Below, one piece after another: positions 10,010 through 21,048 of a stretch of DNA of 39,118 nt; position 1 is the first letter of the stretch, and the number at the start of each line of letters is the position of its first letter. The DNA comes from Chara braunii (taxonomy: Eukaryota; Streptophyta; Charophyceae; Charales; Characeae): assembly GCA_003427395.1 (NCBI GenBank), contig BFEA01000249.1, forward strand, positions 1-39,118, read 5' to 3'. The notes beneath the pieces are model-generated. The model did not search any database. It was not told where the DNA came from and saw only the letters and a program-made list of their open reading frames with translations. The position numbers and the translations under genes are program-made.

Positions 10010-10390
10010 ATGACTCGCAAGAGAGTCATGACAGTTAAGCTCGGCGAAGTCATTCCGCCAGAGGCTAACTGGTCCCCACCTGGGACAAAGATGGATTGGC
10101 GTAGTGTGTCGACCGACCATTTGAAGGTCCAGATTAGACAACAAGAGTACTCGGCACTCGTGGATGATAAGGTCGAGATGAACATCATTCACGAGCGTCA
10201 TGCCATCGAGGCTGGGTTGAAGATCAACCAAGATGATTACGGGTTTTGGGTAGGAGCTAGCGGATCGAGTCCATTATGCGGGACAGCCAGTGACGTTCTT
10301 GTCACGATCAGAAAAGTCAAGGTCCGTATTTATTTTTACATGTTACCTAGAGTGGAACACGAGGTGCTTCTGGGAAGGGCATTTTTATAA
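10010..10390 (+). pseudogene. Gypsy aspartic protease domain
   Basis: A retropepsin-like stretch of about 126 residues. The active-site region reads SALVDDKVEMNIIHE where functional retropepsins have D-T/S-G-A, and the C-terminal flap-side motif EVLLGRAFL corresponds to the usual 'iLGrdfL'. The enzyme would cleave Gag-Pol in the particle. The altered catalytic triplet (DDK) suggests loss of activity. A TAA follows immediately at 10388. Confidence 0.75.
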
Positions 10391-10393
10391 CGG

Positions 10394-10937
10394 TTGGAAA
10401 ACATTATTATTAACAAGCATGATGAAACCATGTTTGTGATCCTTTGCGATCCTATTTGTGGTTACTATGAGGTGGTCAAATGTGCGAACACTGGACCTTA
10501 TTGTTCGCGGAACTGGCTGAACCCGGAATCTTATACCTTCCAGGAGTCAGAAAAATTGAGAAGGGAAAAAGAATCGTTAGAGGAGGAGTCGAATCCTCGT
10601 GAGTTTTCGCTAACCCTACTTATATTGGGCAGGCAATCGATTTTGTGTCGACGTATATGGCGGTCGATCCAAATGTGATACAAGCATTGACGGAGGTCAT
10701 TACGGACACCGGGAGCGCAAAAACTATGTGCCTTGTTTACTCCCCGTCGGAGGGGAATAAGGGAAAGGATCAGGGATTGCCCTCCACTCGATAGGTTCCT
10801 TTTTTAGAGGACGCAGGCTTGACACCGGCGCCAAACTTAAGTACAAGAAGGTAGGCGTGAAGGCAAAGCCGGTACCTGTTCTGATCACTCAGGAGAAACA
10901 AGTCTATTATCGTGAGGAACGTGAGTGAATAAGAGAA
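10394..10937 (+). pseudogene. Gypsy protease-RT connector
   Basis: The first 95 codons (to 10678) read as a protease-proximal tail (IINKHDETMFVILCDPICGY) followed by a charged segment. From 10679 to 10937 the frame is broken by stops. No catalytic motif is visible. It lies exactly between protease and RT, so it is part of the polyprotein. Confidence 0.5.
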
Positions 10938-11540
10938 ATGAAGGAGAGAGGCGGAAAAGGGTCATGTCGGTTAACTAAAGAAAGAGTGGAAAGTATGATG
11001 ATTGGGGAAGAGGACCTCCTTACTGAACAGGAAAAGGGGTATATCATCGATATATTGAGGGAGGAACATCTCGCCTATGTGTTTGATGATGATGAGCGAG
11101 GAAGGCTGGATGTCGATAAAATCCGGATGATCAGAGTTCATACTGTACCACATGAGCCATGGAATGTAAGAGGGCCGCGTTATCCGAATCCGAAAGCTCA
11201 CCGTAAAGTGGTCGTGTATCTCGATGGAAAGATCCAGACAAAGGTTGCAGCGGAGGTGTTGTCGGGCATTTACCACTTTGTTTGGGGATACATCAATGAT
11301 GTGGTAAAGGTCCTTAGGAGGTTGAAGGAGTTTAATCTCACGGCTAGTGGGATTAAGTCTCGGCATTGTATGAACAGAGCAGTGATTTTGGGATTCCTTT
11401 GCGACAAGAAAGGTCGCCGGACGGATGCGAAGAAGACTAATAAAATTTTGGAATGACCTACCCCTTTCAAGTCGATCACAGATGTGTGGAGTTTCCTTGA
11501 AACCTGTGGATTTTGGCGTATCTTCATCCGCAGGTTTGCC
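10938..11540 (+). pseudogene. Gypsy reverse transcriptase remnant, palm deleted
   Basis: The N-terminal finger region is present (RMIRVHTVPHEPWNVRGPRY, then RKVVVYLDGKIQTKVAAEVL). At about 11262 the sequence jumps directly to the connection-side stretch FVWGYINDVVKVLRRLKEFN and LGFLCDKKGRRTDAKKTNK, which in relatives lies after the catalytic palm. The segments carrying motif A (first Asp), motif B and the YxDD box are therefore missing, an inferred deletion of about 130-150 codons. The TGA at 11454 is followed by a frame change. Without these aspartates no DNA synthesis is possible, so the copy is non-autonomous. Confidence 0.8.
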
Positions 11541-11615
11541 GCCAGAGTGGAGCACTTGTGAAAGCTTGTGCGCAAAGGCCAAGAGTGAGAATGGGGTCCA
11601 AAGCAGCAAGCGGTC

Positions 11616-12060
11616 GTGGATGACATAAAGACTGAGTTCCGTGAGGGCGGATTGATCCTTGGAGTTCCTTTCTTCGACGATGATAAGAACCGTCATTTTG
11701 TTATTAAAACTAATGCGGGTCCCAGAGCCCTAGGAGGGGTCTTGATTCAGAAGGATGCTGAGGGGCAGGAAATACCTCTCAGATTTGAGAGTAGGACTAG
11801 ATGAAGTATTACCAATTCAAAAAGGAGACTTTGATTGTGCTTCATTGTCTCCGAGTCTTTCATTATTATGTGTTTCGTAGACGCTTCATCCTGCGGGTGG
11901 ATCCGACTGCTTTGGCTCAATCCTTGAGGAATTACTCACCTTCGGATACACTATTGCACGATGGCTGACTTATATTTGGATGTTTGATTTTGAAATTGAA
12001 CAGATTTCGAGAAGTCTAAATCGCGCAGATGGGCTGAGTCGGGTTGAATGGGATCCAGAG
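11616..12060 (+). pseudogene. Gypsy RNase H domain
   Basis: The segment HFVIKTNAGPRALGGVLIQK matches the first strand of gypsy RNase H, with the usual catalytic Asp (TDAGP) changed to Asn. After a TGA near 11802 a shifted frame gives KYYQFKKETLIVLHCLRVF and RRFILRVDPTALAQSL. A third frame gives TYIWMFDFEIEQISRSLNRA and DGLSR, the standard end of the domain ('NvvADaLSR'). The enzyme would degrade the RNA strand of the hybrid. Two frameshifts and the lost Asp make it non-functional. Confidence 0.82.
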
Positions 12061-12585
12061 TCGGATCAGGCAGAAGAATCAGTCCCGATCGATGCGTTTT
12101 TAAAAGAAGAAGAGTCACGATTGAGTATTAACTCTCTTACCTACCTGACTGATGCGGCCACTCGACATGGGAGATCGATATGGAATGCTCCTACCTGTCA
12201 CGAGGTACGGTCAGAGCTCGTAATGGAAGAGTCTTTCATTGAGGAGGACCCATGGGGTGAGCAGACCGCAGAAGAGATGATGAGGCTGGCCTTGATCGAT
12301 GGCATTGACCCTGTGCTTGATCCGCTAACGATTGGACATAGCCATAGGCAGGCTAACAACACTTTTCAGAACGTTGAAAGGATGTCATTCATCATGAACT
12401 TGTTAGTTCATGATCATGAGGATCGCTTGAGGTTAATGAATGCAGAGGAAGGAGGTTGTGAGGTTAAAGAGGCGTTTAAGGAAAAAGAGTACGAAGGGGA
12501 ATATAAGAAGATATGTATGTGGTTGAATGAGGAATTGGACGGAAGCGAGGTTGATCCGGTTGTGCGGGAGAAGAGCAAAGGATTT
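12061..12585 (+). pseudogene. Gypsy spacer between RNase H and integrase
   Basis: This stretch continues the open frame 11980-13068. It is acidic, with segments such as EEEEDPWGE-like clusters (for example VMEESFIEEDPWGEQTAEEM) and no known fold. It belongs to the polyprotein because the frame is continuous into the integrase zinc finger. Confidence 0.6.
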
Positions 12586-13193
12586 GTTGTTCGTGATGGT
12601 CACCATTTTAAGAAAGTTGTTGATGGTGTTCCTAAGAGGGTGGTATGCGGAACCTTCCGACAGTTGGATGTGATTGTTGCTCTTCATGATGGGGTAGCCG
12701 GAGGACATAGATCTGCGCGGGTGACCCTGAACAAGATCCAGCGTCTTTATTTTTGGGAAGGGATGAGCAAGATGGTGATTGACTTATGTAAATCTTGTTT
12801 CCCTTGCCAACAGAGGTTTAATATCCGCTACCTTGAACCCTTAAATCCACGTTATGTGGTAGAACCCGGTGCGGTGGTGCATTTTGATCTTTTGGTGATG
12901 CCACCTGGGATAAATGGATACAGGTATATCTTTGATGCTAGAGACAATTTGACTGGGTTCCTTGATGGTCGTGCCATTCGTGAACGTACTGGATTAGTTT
13001 TGGCCGAGTGCATTGAGGAATATTACCTTCATTATCCATTTGTTCAAGAGATTGTTATGGATCGATGAGGCGAGTTTTGAGCTAAGGAGGCACAAACACT
13101 TTTGAAAAGACTTGGGGTGAATTTCAATTATACGATAAGAGCGCATCCCCAGGCCAATGCACCCGTGGAACGAGGACATGCCACTTTATCTAA
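12586..13193 (+). pseudogene. Gypsy integrase: HHCC zinc finger and DDE core
   Basis: The HHCC finger is seen as ALHDGVAGGHRSARVTLNKI followed by CKSCFPCQQ (about 12675-12810). The core has the first catalytic Asp in HFDLLVMPPG (GAT at 12896), the second in EIVMDR (GAT at 13060) and the Glu in NAPVERGHATL (GAA at 13168). All three DDE residues survive, but TGA at 13066 and 13078 and TAG at 13190 interrupt the frame. The enzyme would join element DNA to the genome. The order after RNase H is what assigns the element to Ty3/gypsy. Confidence 0.87.
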
Positions 13194-13308
13194 CTTATTG
13201 GCTAAATGGTGTTAGGGGGAACCATCAAGATGACCAATTTACTTTAGGGCGGCCTTCCTTGTTCAGAATGTTACCATCAAGCGAACAACTGGGTATGCTC
13301 CCGTCACA

Positions 13309-13737
13309 ATGTGGTTTGGGCGGCATGCGATCTTTCCAATTGAAAGCTTCCTGACCACTTGGCAGAAACAGGATGTGGAAACGAAGCTTTCGACAAAAGA
13401 GTTGCTGGAATTAAGGGCAAGACAAATCATGATAACTGAAGAGTGGATCGAGGATGCGACTGTATCTACTTCTGAAAGCAGGCAGGCCGACAAGGAAAGA
13501 TGGGATAAGAGGCAACCCGTACGGAAAGAGCCATTGGAAATTGGGGACATCGTCTTGTTGTATGATATGTCGCTAGAAAAGCAGTGGTCCAGGAAACTAC
13601 ACAGTCGGTGGCTAGGACTGTATCGGAGCACTAGGAAAACAGAGCATAGGGTGTATGAAATAGAGGAATTGGATGGAGCTCGGGGTAGGAATTGGGTATT
13701 GGATGCACATCTGCGGAAGTTCATTCCAAGGATCTAG
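13309..13737 (+). pseudogene. Gypsy integrase C-terminal domain
   Basis: A 142-codon open stretch with IGDIVLLYDMSLEKQW, RWLGLYRSTRKT and YEIEELDG corresponds to the DNA-binding SH3-like C-terminal domain, including the GPY/F-like module. It ends NWVLDAHLRKFIPRI, as a complete polyprotein terminus would. I see no chromodomain after it. This is the last coding piece of the element. Confidence 0.75.
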
Positions 13738-15608
13738 TGAGAATTTTTTGGTGACATCAGTTTGGTAACTTTTTTCTTGCTCTTGTATTGTAGTTCAGTC
13801 GATTCTGACTTTTGTTTTAGGCTAACCAAGAATAATACTACAACTTATTTCGCTCTAAGTAAAAGCATTATTGGTCATAACTACAATCACAAATTATGAG
13901 GACGAGTGAAGTATTTGTGATTCAGATCACGATTAGTTGAAAGTTATTAATAAAAGTATTGTGTGTTGCGTACAGTGAGATTGGAAGGTCATCAATGGGA
14001 TTGTGACTCCTGTTGTTTTGTTAGAAAGTAATAATGGATTTTTGCCTTACTATCAAAGACGATTGTAAGTTGACTATGATATTTTTCTCACAATTGTCGT
14101 TATGCATGAGAGGCATAGAAAATTGTTTGTAAAGTAAATAAGTGGTATCGAAGGACCTTGTGAGCTTCTTATCATGATTGGATGAAGGATTGAAAAACCT
14201 GGAACTCTTGTGAAATTTCATATATTTGGTTATGAAAGTGAGATTTTGTTGTGCGAGCTTAAAGAGATGATGTGCGCTCGGGTCACATGGTTGAGTGAGT
14301 TAACGTACGCGTTATCTTTGAGACATATGATCTGATTGCTTGTCATGCCTTAAGACTTGGTTTTGTGTCAATTATCATGCAGTGAGGAACGTTAATGTTC
14401 TGAGTCCCGTAAACGGTAGTGAGGACTGCGCCGAAACTTTGTTCCTGGTCCATAGTGGGATGTTGTCGTCTTTCCTTTTAAAGGAGAGCGACTACACTAT
14501 CATTGAAAGGGAGGAAGGTGGTAATATGTTTGTTAGATACATGCTTGTGAGGGTGGCGATTACCGCTTTTCATAAGGAAAAGATTGATCACCTTTTGTTT
14601 TGTGGTGAATGGGGTCGCCTCGTCGTTATGGTCGGGTCTGATCAGCCTAGGTCATAAGGAGGGGGTAATTCAACCTTACAAGTGAGAAAGTGACAAATAT
14701 ATGACACTGGAATCGGAGGGAAAGTGGTGAGGCTCGAGTCTGAAGTAGGGCTTGACGTGGAGATGTGATCCTTTACGGATTACACCACTCCTCGACGCAT
14801 TCACATGACATGTAGGAGATAAATCATGTATGATGATTAAGTTGGAGTGGGAATTAGCCGGACTGGATAAGGATTTTTGGAATGGTGATTTCTCTTTGGG
14901 ATGGTGTCGGCACATGCTCTAGTATAGTGTGAGTATCCTTGTGTTTCGTGGGAGGCCCAGGTTGAACCCCTGGCAACGAGAGACATGTTGAGGTGTTGGG
15001 AATGCATCCCCATGAACATGAGAGACCCATGTTGAATTCCTGGCAGTATGCGTTGTATGATGAAAGACTCGCAGGGGGTTAAACATGACGAGACCTAAAC
15101 AGGGGTTTATAGCCTGAAGAGAGTCTCATCAGGGGGATAAGCCTTACCCATCTATGAGAGGCTAAACGAAGGATGAGTGACTGCCAGTGGAATGATGCTG
15201 GGATCATTCTTCTAAAATATTCTTGTAATTCCTCAGGTTGGGTAAAGCCAACTGTAGATTCCGGATTCGGGGAAAGGTCTGCCAGAGGTTATTTCTAACC
15301 CTATTCCAACTCGTAAGTGAATGAAAATACTTTCGAAGGAAGGTTCGAAAAAATTGTAAGGCTTGAAAGTAAACCTTTCTTTTTGACGTTATCGTAAGTA
15401 ATGAAGTTTGTAAGGAGTATTTCATAAAAGAGTATCCAGAGGGTTATGAAAGGAAATAAAGACGAACGACGGAAACGTCGTTCGTCACATATAAGTATGT
15501 AAAATCTGGATTAATTCCAGAGGTATTATGATTATATGATATATTTGGTGAGATCTTATAAAGACTTCTCCTTGTATTGCCTTATGGTAAGCGATGGGAA
15601 CGTCGCTT
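13738..15608 (+). other. Non-coding 3' region of the gypsy element
   Basis: This 1.9-kb stretch between the integrase stop and the 3' LTR has no recognisable protein. A 105-codon frame at 14340-14657 lacks any known motif. Two related units at about 14951-14974 and 15027-15047 share CCCAKGTTGAAYYCCTGGCA and resemble a pol III B box, with weak support. The end of the region holds the purine tract. Confidence 0.6.
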
Positions 15609-15609
15609 G

Positions 15610-15626
15610 ATGGGGGCAGGGAAGAC
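15610..15626 (+). promoter_or_regulatory. Polypurine tract
   Basis: ATGGGGGCAGGGAAGAC abuts the 3' LTR start (TGTCCGGACAG). It would serve as the plus-strand primer during reverse transcription. Confidence 0.8.
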
Positions 15627-17487
15627 TGTCCGGACAGAAACCTCTGTGAGGGTTTCTGCCCGAGTTTTTCAATGTCAGACACTGTCCGACTTTTTTCGTT
15701 GGATTTGAGGAACATCATGAGATTGACGTTGCCAAAGTTTATTAAGACCAACTCTATAACTGAGAGACCTTAAGCCTGGCGTCGTTAACGTATGATGTCG
15801 TTGATGTGTGATGTCATTGACGTTCGATCGAAACAGCGAGAGTCAATTGTACGACTTGTCGTCCGCGGTTCCTAACAAGGCGGCAATAGTGCGAGGTCAT
15901 AGGAAGACTAAAGTTAGACCTATTCAGGGCCTAAGTAGACTAAAAAGAGGGGTGCGCCAGGTATAGAGCCACGACGCAGGGGAAATACGAAGAAGGGGGG
16001 CTGCGGGGGTTGACACCGATCCAGGGAGTTGATAGGTTGATGCCAAGGTCACGCGACCAACCGACGGGGCAGGGCCTACCAGCAAAGCCTATTAGGCTTC
16101 AGGCAGGCGGGATCTGCGGAGCCGTAGGCAGGCAGAGCCTGCAAGGCCACGACATGGGGGAAAAGTGATTGGGCAAACTCTTCATATAGAAGAGTTGTTC
16201 ATATCGCTGTCGTGATAGAAGCTAGCCTGTAGGATGCAACACTTGATTCTTACCCGACGGATACCAGGATCAAGCCTGGCTGCACGCTTCCTACCGGGCT
16301 AGCTCCTTTTGGAGCAGCCCAAAGCAGTTGGGCGCGACCGATTTCGTCCGCGCGATCATCAAGATCGCGCGGCTGAGATCTGCCACGCTCAGATCAGCAT
16401 GGCCCCTGCGCTTTCAAGGATGACATGCTTAAATCGAGAGATGGTCCAAACTTTTTTTTTTTCCGATCCCTGCCGGGATCGAACTCAGATCAGTATTTCA
16501 ATGGTTCGTGGGGATGTCCCACGAAGTGATTGTTGGCCAAGACCAACGATTAAAAAAAAAAAAAAATCAAACCTAAACTAAGTGAGACAATAGTCCCGAG
16601 TAAATATGACAGTGTCCAAGGAAACAGGTGACTTTTCAACAACGAGGTAAGTTCGTTTTTTTTCTATTTTTGTTCTTTTTTTTTCCTTCTAGAGTTGTTT
16701 TAGATTTCTTTTTAGATTTTCGTCTTCTTCTTTTTTTTAGGTTTCGTTTCGATTCTTTTTTTTTTTTTTTTTNTTTCTTTTTCTTAGTCTTCTTAGGGCA
16801 CTGAGCACCCGTTCGTTTCGGACAAACGGGTGTGACTGTGCCAGGCTGTTTCGTCAGACTTGCACCAACTCATCAGGGGGTTGTGCCCCGATAGCCATCT
16901 ATGGATGGACAAAGTTGAATGCATCTGTCTTGCAGGGCGGCTATGTGCGAAGGCAGTTACGAGGATTCTCTGCAGACGCCTCAGGTGAGTTTTTTTTTTT
17001 TTTTTTTTTTTTCGTTTTCTTCGATTTTTAGCCCCCTCCCCTTAGAACGTTGTGGATGCGAACAGTTGCGCACATTCGTGGTTGAAAACCGGCAGCAACT
17101 GTTTACGAATGTCCGAACCTGGCACGGTTGATGCTTAGGTGCAGGCGCGTTTTGAAAGGTAAGGGGAAAAAAAAAAAAAAGGAGAAGAAAACCACAGCCG
17201 CGAACGTGGTCGTGGTCGTAGGTCAGGTTCAGGGCTTGGAAGCCTCTGGATGCTGAGGTGACAACAGTCTGTTCAGTTCAACAGACTGTTGCAGATGGCT
17301 TGGTTCAACCATTTACAACTGCCTCTGCCGTGGGGTGGCGGCCAGGTGCATAGCCAAGGCCGGGGATTTTATGTTCCTAGTGGAACATCAAGATTCCCAA
17401 CCCTTGATCAAAGTTCAGATCGAGGGTCAGGCTCAGCCCCGTTTTTTTGGTTGAGCCTCAAGTGGCCGTCCACCACTCCAGCCCAGC

Positions 17488-17495
17488 TATAAAAG
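17488..17495 (+). promoter_or_regulatory. TATA box of the 3' LTR
   Basis: TATAAAAG is conserved with its flanks between the LTRs. This one could drive transcription into the DNA to the right. Confidence 0.7.
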
Positions 17496-17703
17496 CAGGG
17501 CTGGCCAGCAGCATCCTCACTCAGTTGAGGTGCTGCCCACATTCTGATTGAGTGTGGAGTGGAGAGCAGCATTCTGCTGCCGGAGTGTTGAGCGACAGGG
17601 AGTGAAAGGAGGAGTGAAGTGGAGGTCTGCAGTAAGAGAGGAAGGGAGAGGCTGCCATAGCCACCGTGCTACGTGGTGCATGCGGGAGGTGCTGCTGTTC
17701 GTG

Positions 17704-17865
17704 GCAGGTCTTCGACAAGCCGTGCAGGGGAGACTCTGCCCGTCTTACACGGCGGCGGCAGGTCTTCGGCAAGCGGTGCGAGGGAGACTCTGCCCGTTTT
17801 GCACGGCAGTGACAGGTCTTCGGCAAGCGGTGCAGGGGAGACTCTGCCCGTTTTGCACGGCGGTG
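17704..17865. repeat. Tandem repeat, three 54-bp units, in 3' LTR
   Basis: Units start at about 17704, 17758 and 17812 with GCAGGTCTTCGRCAAGCSGT or a close variant. This is the counterpart of 4617-4830, one unit shorter and followed by the 0.6-kb deletion. Confidence 0.87.
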
Positions 17866-18629
17866 GCAGGTAGACGAAGTTGTGTTTTGTTTGCGTGTGT
17901 GAATGGAAGTCTGACATGAGTTTGGGAATGCATTCTCTTCTTTTGAACTTGTTGTTTGATCTGATGTGCAGGTAGGTAGAAGGATGCCTGAAAAAAGGGA
18001 ATCTGACCATGTCAATGACAATAAGAGAATGGTGTTTGTTTTCTGCTGCTCACCTGTATGTATGTTGAAAAGATGGGAAGTAAGTAAACGACGAGAAACG
18101 AAGCGACCACACAAAGAAGAAGAAATGAATCGGACATAGACTTTTTTTTTCCTGAGGTTACCCGTTCTTTCCCGAATGACCTTCTCTGTCTATGCCCATC
18201 TATCTGAATGATTTCCTCTCCTGTGATCTCCTTTTTCGTCTAAGTTACCCTTGACGTCAGGCGGCGTGGTAGACGTGTTTCCCTTTCCTATGAGGCATCT
18301 GAGACGGGGGTTCGTTTCCTTAGGGGCCAGCCCTGCTATCGATTGGGAGTAGACCGCTTATGCAAGGGGATACCATGCTGTTGTAGTGGAGCCAACCCGA
18401 CTTCTGAGATGCGAGGTTCATTCGGGCGAGGACGAGGACGAGGGGTGTCCAAGACCACCTCCTAGGGAAAGGACATGTGCCTATTCACGAAAGGGCCTTA
18501 AGTTTCTTGACGTCTTATGTTAAGGGGAGTTGCCATAGCATACCCCTCTAGTGGCCGTTTTTAGGAGCCACTAACATCTGGGGAACTGACGCCAGAAGAA
18601 GCCCAGTTCGTGTACTCACTAGTATTGGA

Positions 18630-19101
18630 CACAAGCGATTATCGGGTAGCTGAAAATTCAGGAATGAAAAGTCTGAAATAAAAGTTTTTGGCAGTCCGAA
18701 AATCCTGAATGGTCCTGAAGTGGTGAAAGGTCCGAAGACCCTGAAAACCACCTGTTTAGGCAGGCTGCATCCTGAAGTGGTGAAGGGTGTCCTGAAGTGG
18801 TCAAGTGAGAGTTTTNGGCAGTCTGAAAATCCTGAATGGTCCTGAAGAGTTGAAAGGTTCGAAGACCATGAAAACCACCATTCACCACTTGAGGATGCAT
18901 CCTGCCTAAACATGTGGTTTTCAGGGTCTTCGGAGCTTTCACCACTTCAGGATCAATCAGGATTTTCAAACCTGAATGGTCCTGAAGTGGTGAAAGGTCC
19001 GAAGACCCTGAAAATTACCTGTTTAGGCAGGTTGCATCTTGAGGTGGTGAAGGGTGTCATGAAGTGGTGATGAAAAATACGACTGTTGTTAACCTTCTCT
19101 C
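18630..19101 (+). mobile_element. Fold-back MITE-like insertion in 3' LTR (472 bp)
   Basis: Same family as 6708-7172 but inverted and at a different LTR position. The 5' LTR is uninterrupted at the homologous site (near 6165-6180). It is flanked by perfect 8-bp duplications GTATTGGA at 18622-18629 and 19102-19109. Ends are CACAAGCGATTATC and, inverted, GAGAGAAGGTTAAC. The interior is repeated GAATGGTCCTGAAGTGGTGA units in both orientations. Confidence 0.87.
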
Positions 19102-20295
19102 GTATTGGATGGAGTGCGAGTAGGTACTACCTCCGCGGATAAGTTTGCTCCATAAGAAGTGCAAACTTGGGGAAGTTGAAATGGGTTGATAGGAAGTAGC
19201 GATTAAAGCAATGCTTTTAACATACTTATATTGAAGACGAGTACTTCATCATTCATGGGACGGAAAGGGCCACTGTCGCCCAAAAGGACAAAGCAAGCAA
19301 CAAAATTTGGAAGCAGACCCTCGTCCTCGGCGGGGTAATCAGTGCGTCGGTTGTCTAAATAGGTCGTTGACTTGTATAGTGGTAGTCGGATTACTTGCGG
19401 ATGGCATTCACACCAAAGTTAGAGTGGAAGCGTAGTCATCACTAGAGCGATAGCATCTTAACTTTGCTTGGAAGTTGGGATGTTAGCATTTCTTTGCTAG
19501 CAGTCAGTATCGGGTGGAATGAAAGAATTTGAAAACGCATCTCAACAAGTCGAAAGTCGCGTCAGCCCAGCTCTTTGGCAGACAGAGTAGAGATGATTCG
19601 ATCAGACGCTATTCAAGCGTCACTACGCATGTTAATCATGCTTTTATTCTTTTGTTGATAAATGTTATTTGAAGTGAATGACAAGCCAAGTCAGCCTTTG
19701 TTGATTTGATCTGAACGAGTGGTATGCATGATTGTATTGAATTCAGAAGATAAGTCAACTTACGTTAACCAGAGTCTTCTTTTGAAAGTGTTTTGTCTGA
19801 TTAACTCCTGATTGTCTTTGAAAGAAGGGACTAGGAACGCTCAAAGTTTTTTTTTACGTTTAGAATGTCACGTCCTAGTCAACCGGCGTACATTCTGATT
19901 CTTGGGAGATCAGCGCCCCAAGGACGAACGATATTCGGGTCCGCTTTGGCGTTCAACCATGAGTACCTATGCTACAGCGAACGAGCAAACGCCCTCGACC
20001 GGCCTACCTCTACAATTGCATTATAAAAACCTTCGCATGTGGGTCGGAAGCTCGGCGGGGATACGCCCCTAAGGGTGGTGACAACCCCTTAGGGAAGGCA
20101 AGTTGTGCCCCTCGAGAACCTATCCTGTCGTAGGGGACCGCGGGATGTACAACTGACACACTCGGCCGGAGCGGCGAAGGGTCGACGCGGGTTACCGTGT
20201 CGTCCCCTTGTCTCTAAAAAGTTGAAAGCCTAAGTTTCTCCTGCGTGACGAGGTCGGAAGGGTCCTCGCACGCGCGGGGGCCGATGCGCTCGACA

Positions 20296-20612
20296 ATGGT
20301 CAGTAGTTAGAACCTTGTCAATCCTTCCTCCTTTATCGTGTATTACTAGTAATTCACACGAATGAGCAACAAACAAAACGTATGTTAAAGATCTGAGAAG
20401 AAATGATGAGGAATATACATCCATGTTTGCTCTGCCTCCTTTCAGAGTGTGCAAGTGGGCAATTATGGCGCATGGGGATGTGAGCAGCTCGTGCTTAATC
20501 ACAACCAATGCGACGAGCCTTGTACATGAGAGGCACTGTAAGGGGGAGCTGCAAAAACAAATGAAAGTGGTACCCCAAAGAAAGTAAACATGAATACAAT
20601 CAAGAAAGGGGC
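20296..20612. other. Unassigned sequence right of the gypsy element
   Basis: A 92-codon minus-strand frame (20230-20508) crosses the LTR boundary and has no known motif. I see no other feature. Confidence 0.5.
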
Positions 20613-20955
20613 TTACATGCCTCTATTGTACTCCATCTTGCTTGTTTTAAGGGTAAAATTGTTTCATTGTTGGATTGGCTCAACCCAATGGCTTTCGTTG
20701 TCTGTCATAGGCTTCAATATGTTTATTTGGATCTGCTCATCTACGTGGGATAGGGGTTGTCGTGGTGGCATGCACGCACGCATGCCCACATGCTTCTATT
20801 GTACTTCGTGTTGCGTGTTACAAGGGTAACACTGTTTCATTATTGGATTGGCTCAACCCAAGGGTTTTCGTTATCTGTCATAGGATTGAATATGTTTATT
20901 TGGATTTGCTCATTTGCTTGGGATAGGGCCTGTCGTGGTGGCACTCATGCATGCA
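20613..20955. repeat. Tandem duplication of a ~175-bp unit
   Basis: Two units share ATGCYTCTATTGTACT, ATTGGATTGGCTCAACCCAA and AATATGTTTATTTGGAT in the same order, offset by about 175 bp. They differ at perhaps one base in eight. Each ends in a GTCGTGGTGGCA and CATGCACGC stretch. No coding capacity is recognised. Confidence 0.82.
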
Positions 20956-20989
20956 CGCCTTTTTTTGGGGGGGGGAGGACGAGACAGTG

Positions 20990-21048
20990 ACGTCTCGTAG
21001 TCGGCCCACAAGCTGTTGAAATACAGACGTGAGTTCAATTCCCTAATG
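20990..21048 (+). repeat. tRNA-derived SINE-like head
   Basis: The stretch has a D-arm-like TCTCGTAGTCGGCCC, a CTGT...ACAG anticodon-like hairpin with TGAAAT in the loop, and a B-box-like GTGAGTTCAATTCCC (consensus GGTTCGANTCC). A T-rich run follows. A related head is at 35605-35668. Confidence 0.45.

Larger units (their letters stand above)
2553..20295 (+). mobile_element. Decayed Ty3/gypsy LTR retrotransposon with very long LTRs
   Basis: A 17.7-kb element bounded by direct repeats that begin TGTC and end GACA. It has a primer binding site just inside the left LTR and a purine tract just before the right LTR. The interior order is gag, protease, RT, RNase H, integrase, which is the Ty3/gypsy (Metaviridae) order because integrase comes last. 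Every domain carries frameshifts or stops and the RT palm is missing, so this copy cannot make its own enzymes. The LTRs differ at roughly one base in ten over stretches I compared by eye, plus indels, suggesting an old insertion. I infer a charophyte-specific family. Confidence 0.92.
15627..20295 (+). repeat. 3' LTR, 4669 bp
   Basis: Partner of 2553-7830. Besides point differences it lacks about 0.6 kb that the 5' LTR has between roughly 4785 and 5410; the join is seen at about 17870, where the tandem repeat runs straight into GTAGACGAAGTTGTG. It carries its own fold-back insertion (18630-19101). Ambiguous bases occur at 16773 and 18815. Confidence 0.92.

Noticed and set aside
11281-11300. 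GYIND read as a decayed YxDD box of the gypsy RT
   Set aside because: Its flanks match the region after the palm in relatives (FVW..I.D..KVL), so the true YxDD segment is deleted.
14340-14657. 105-codon frame after integrase, considered as an extra element gene
   Set aside because: No recognised motif and no sign of conserved coding; too short to exclude chance.
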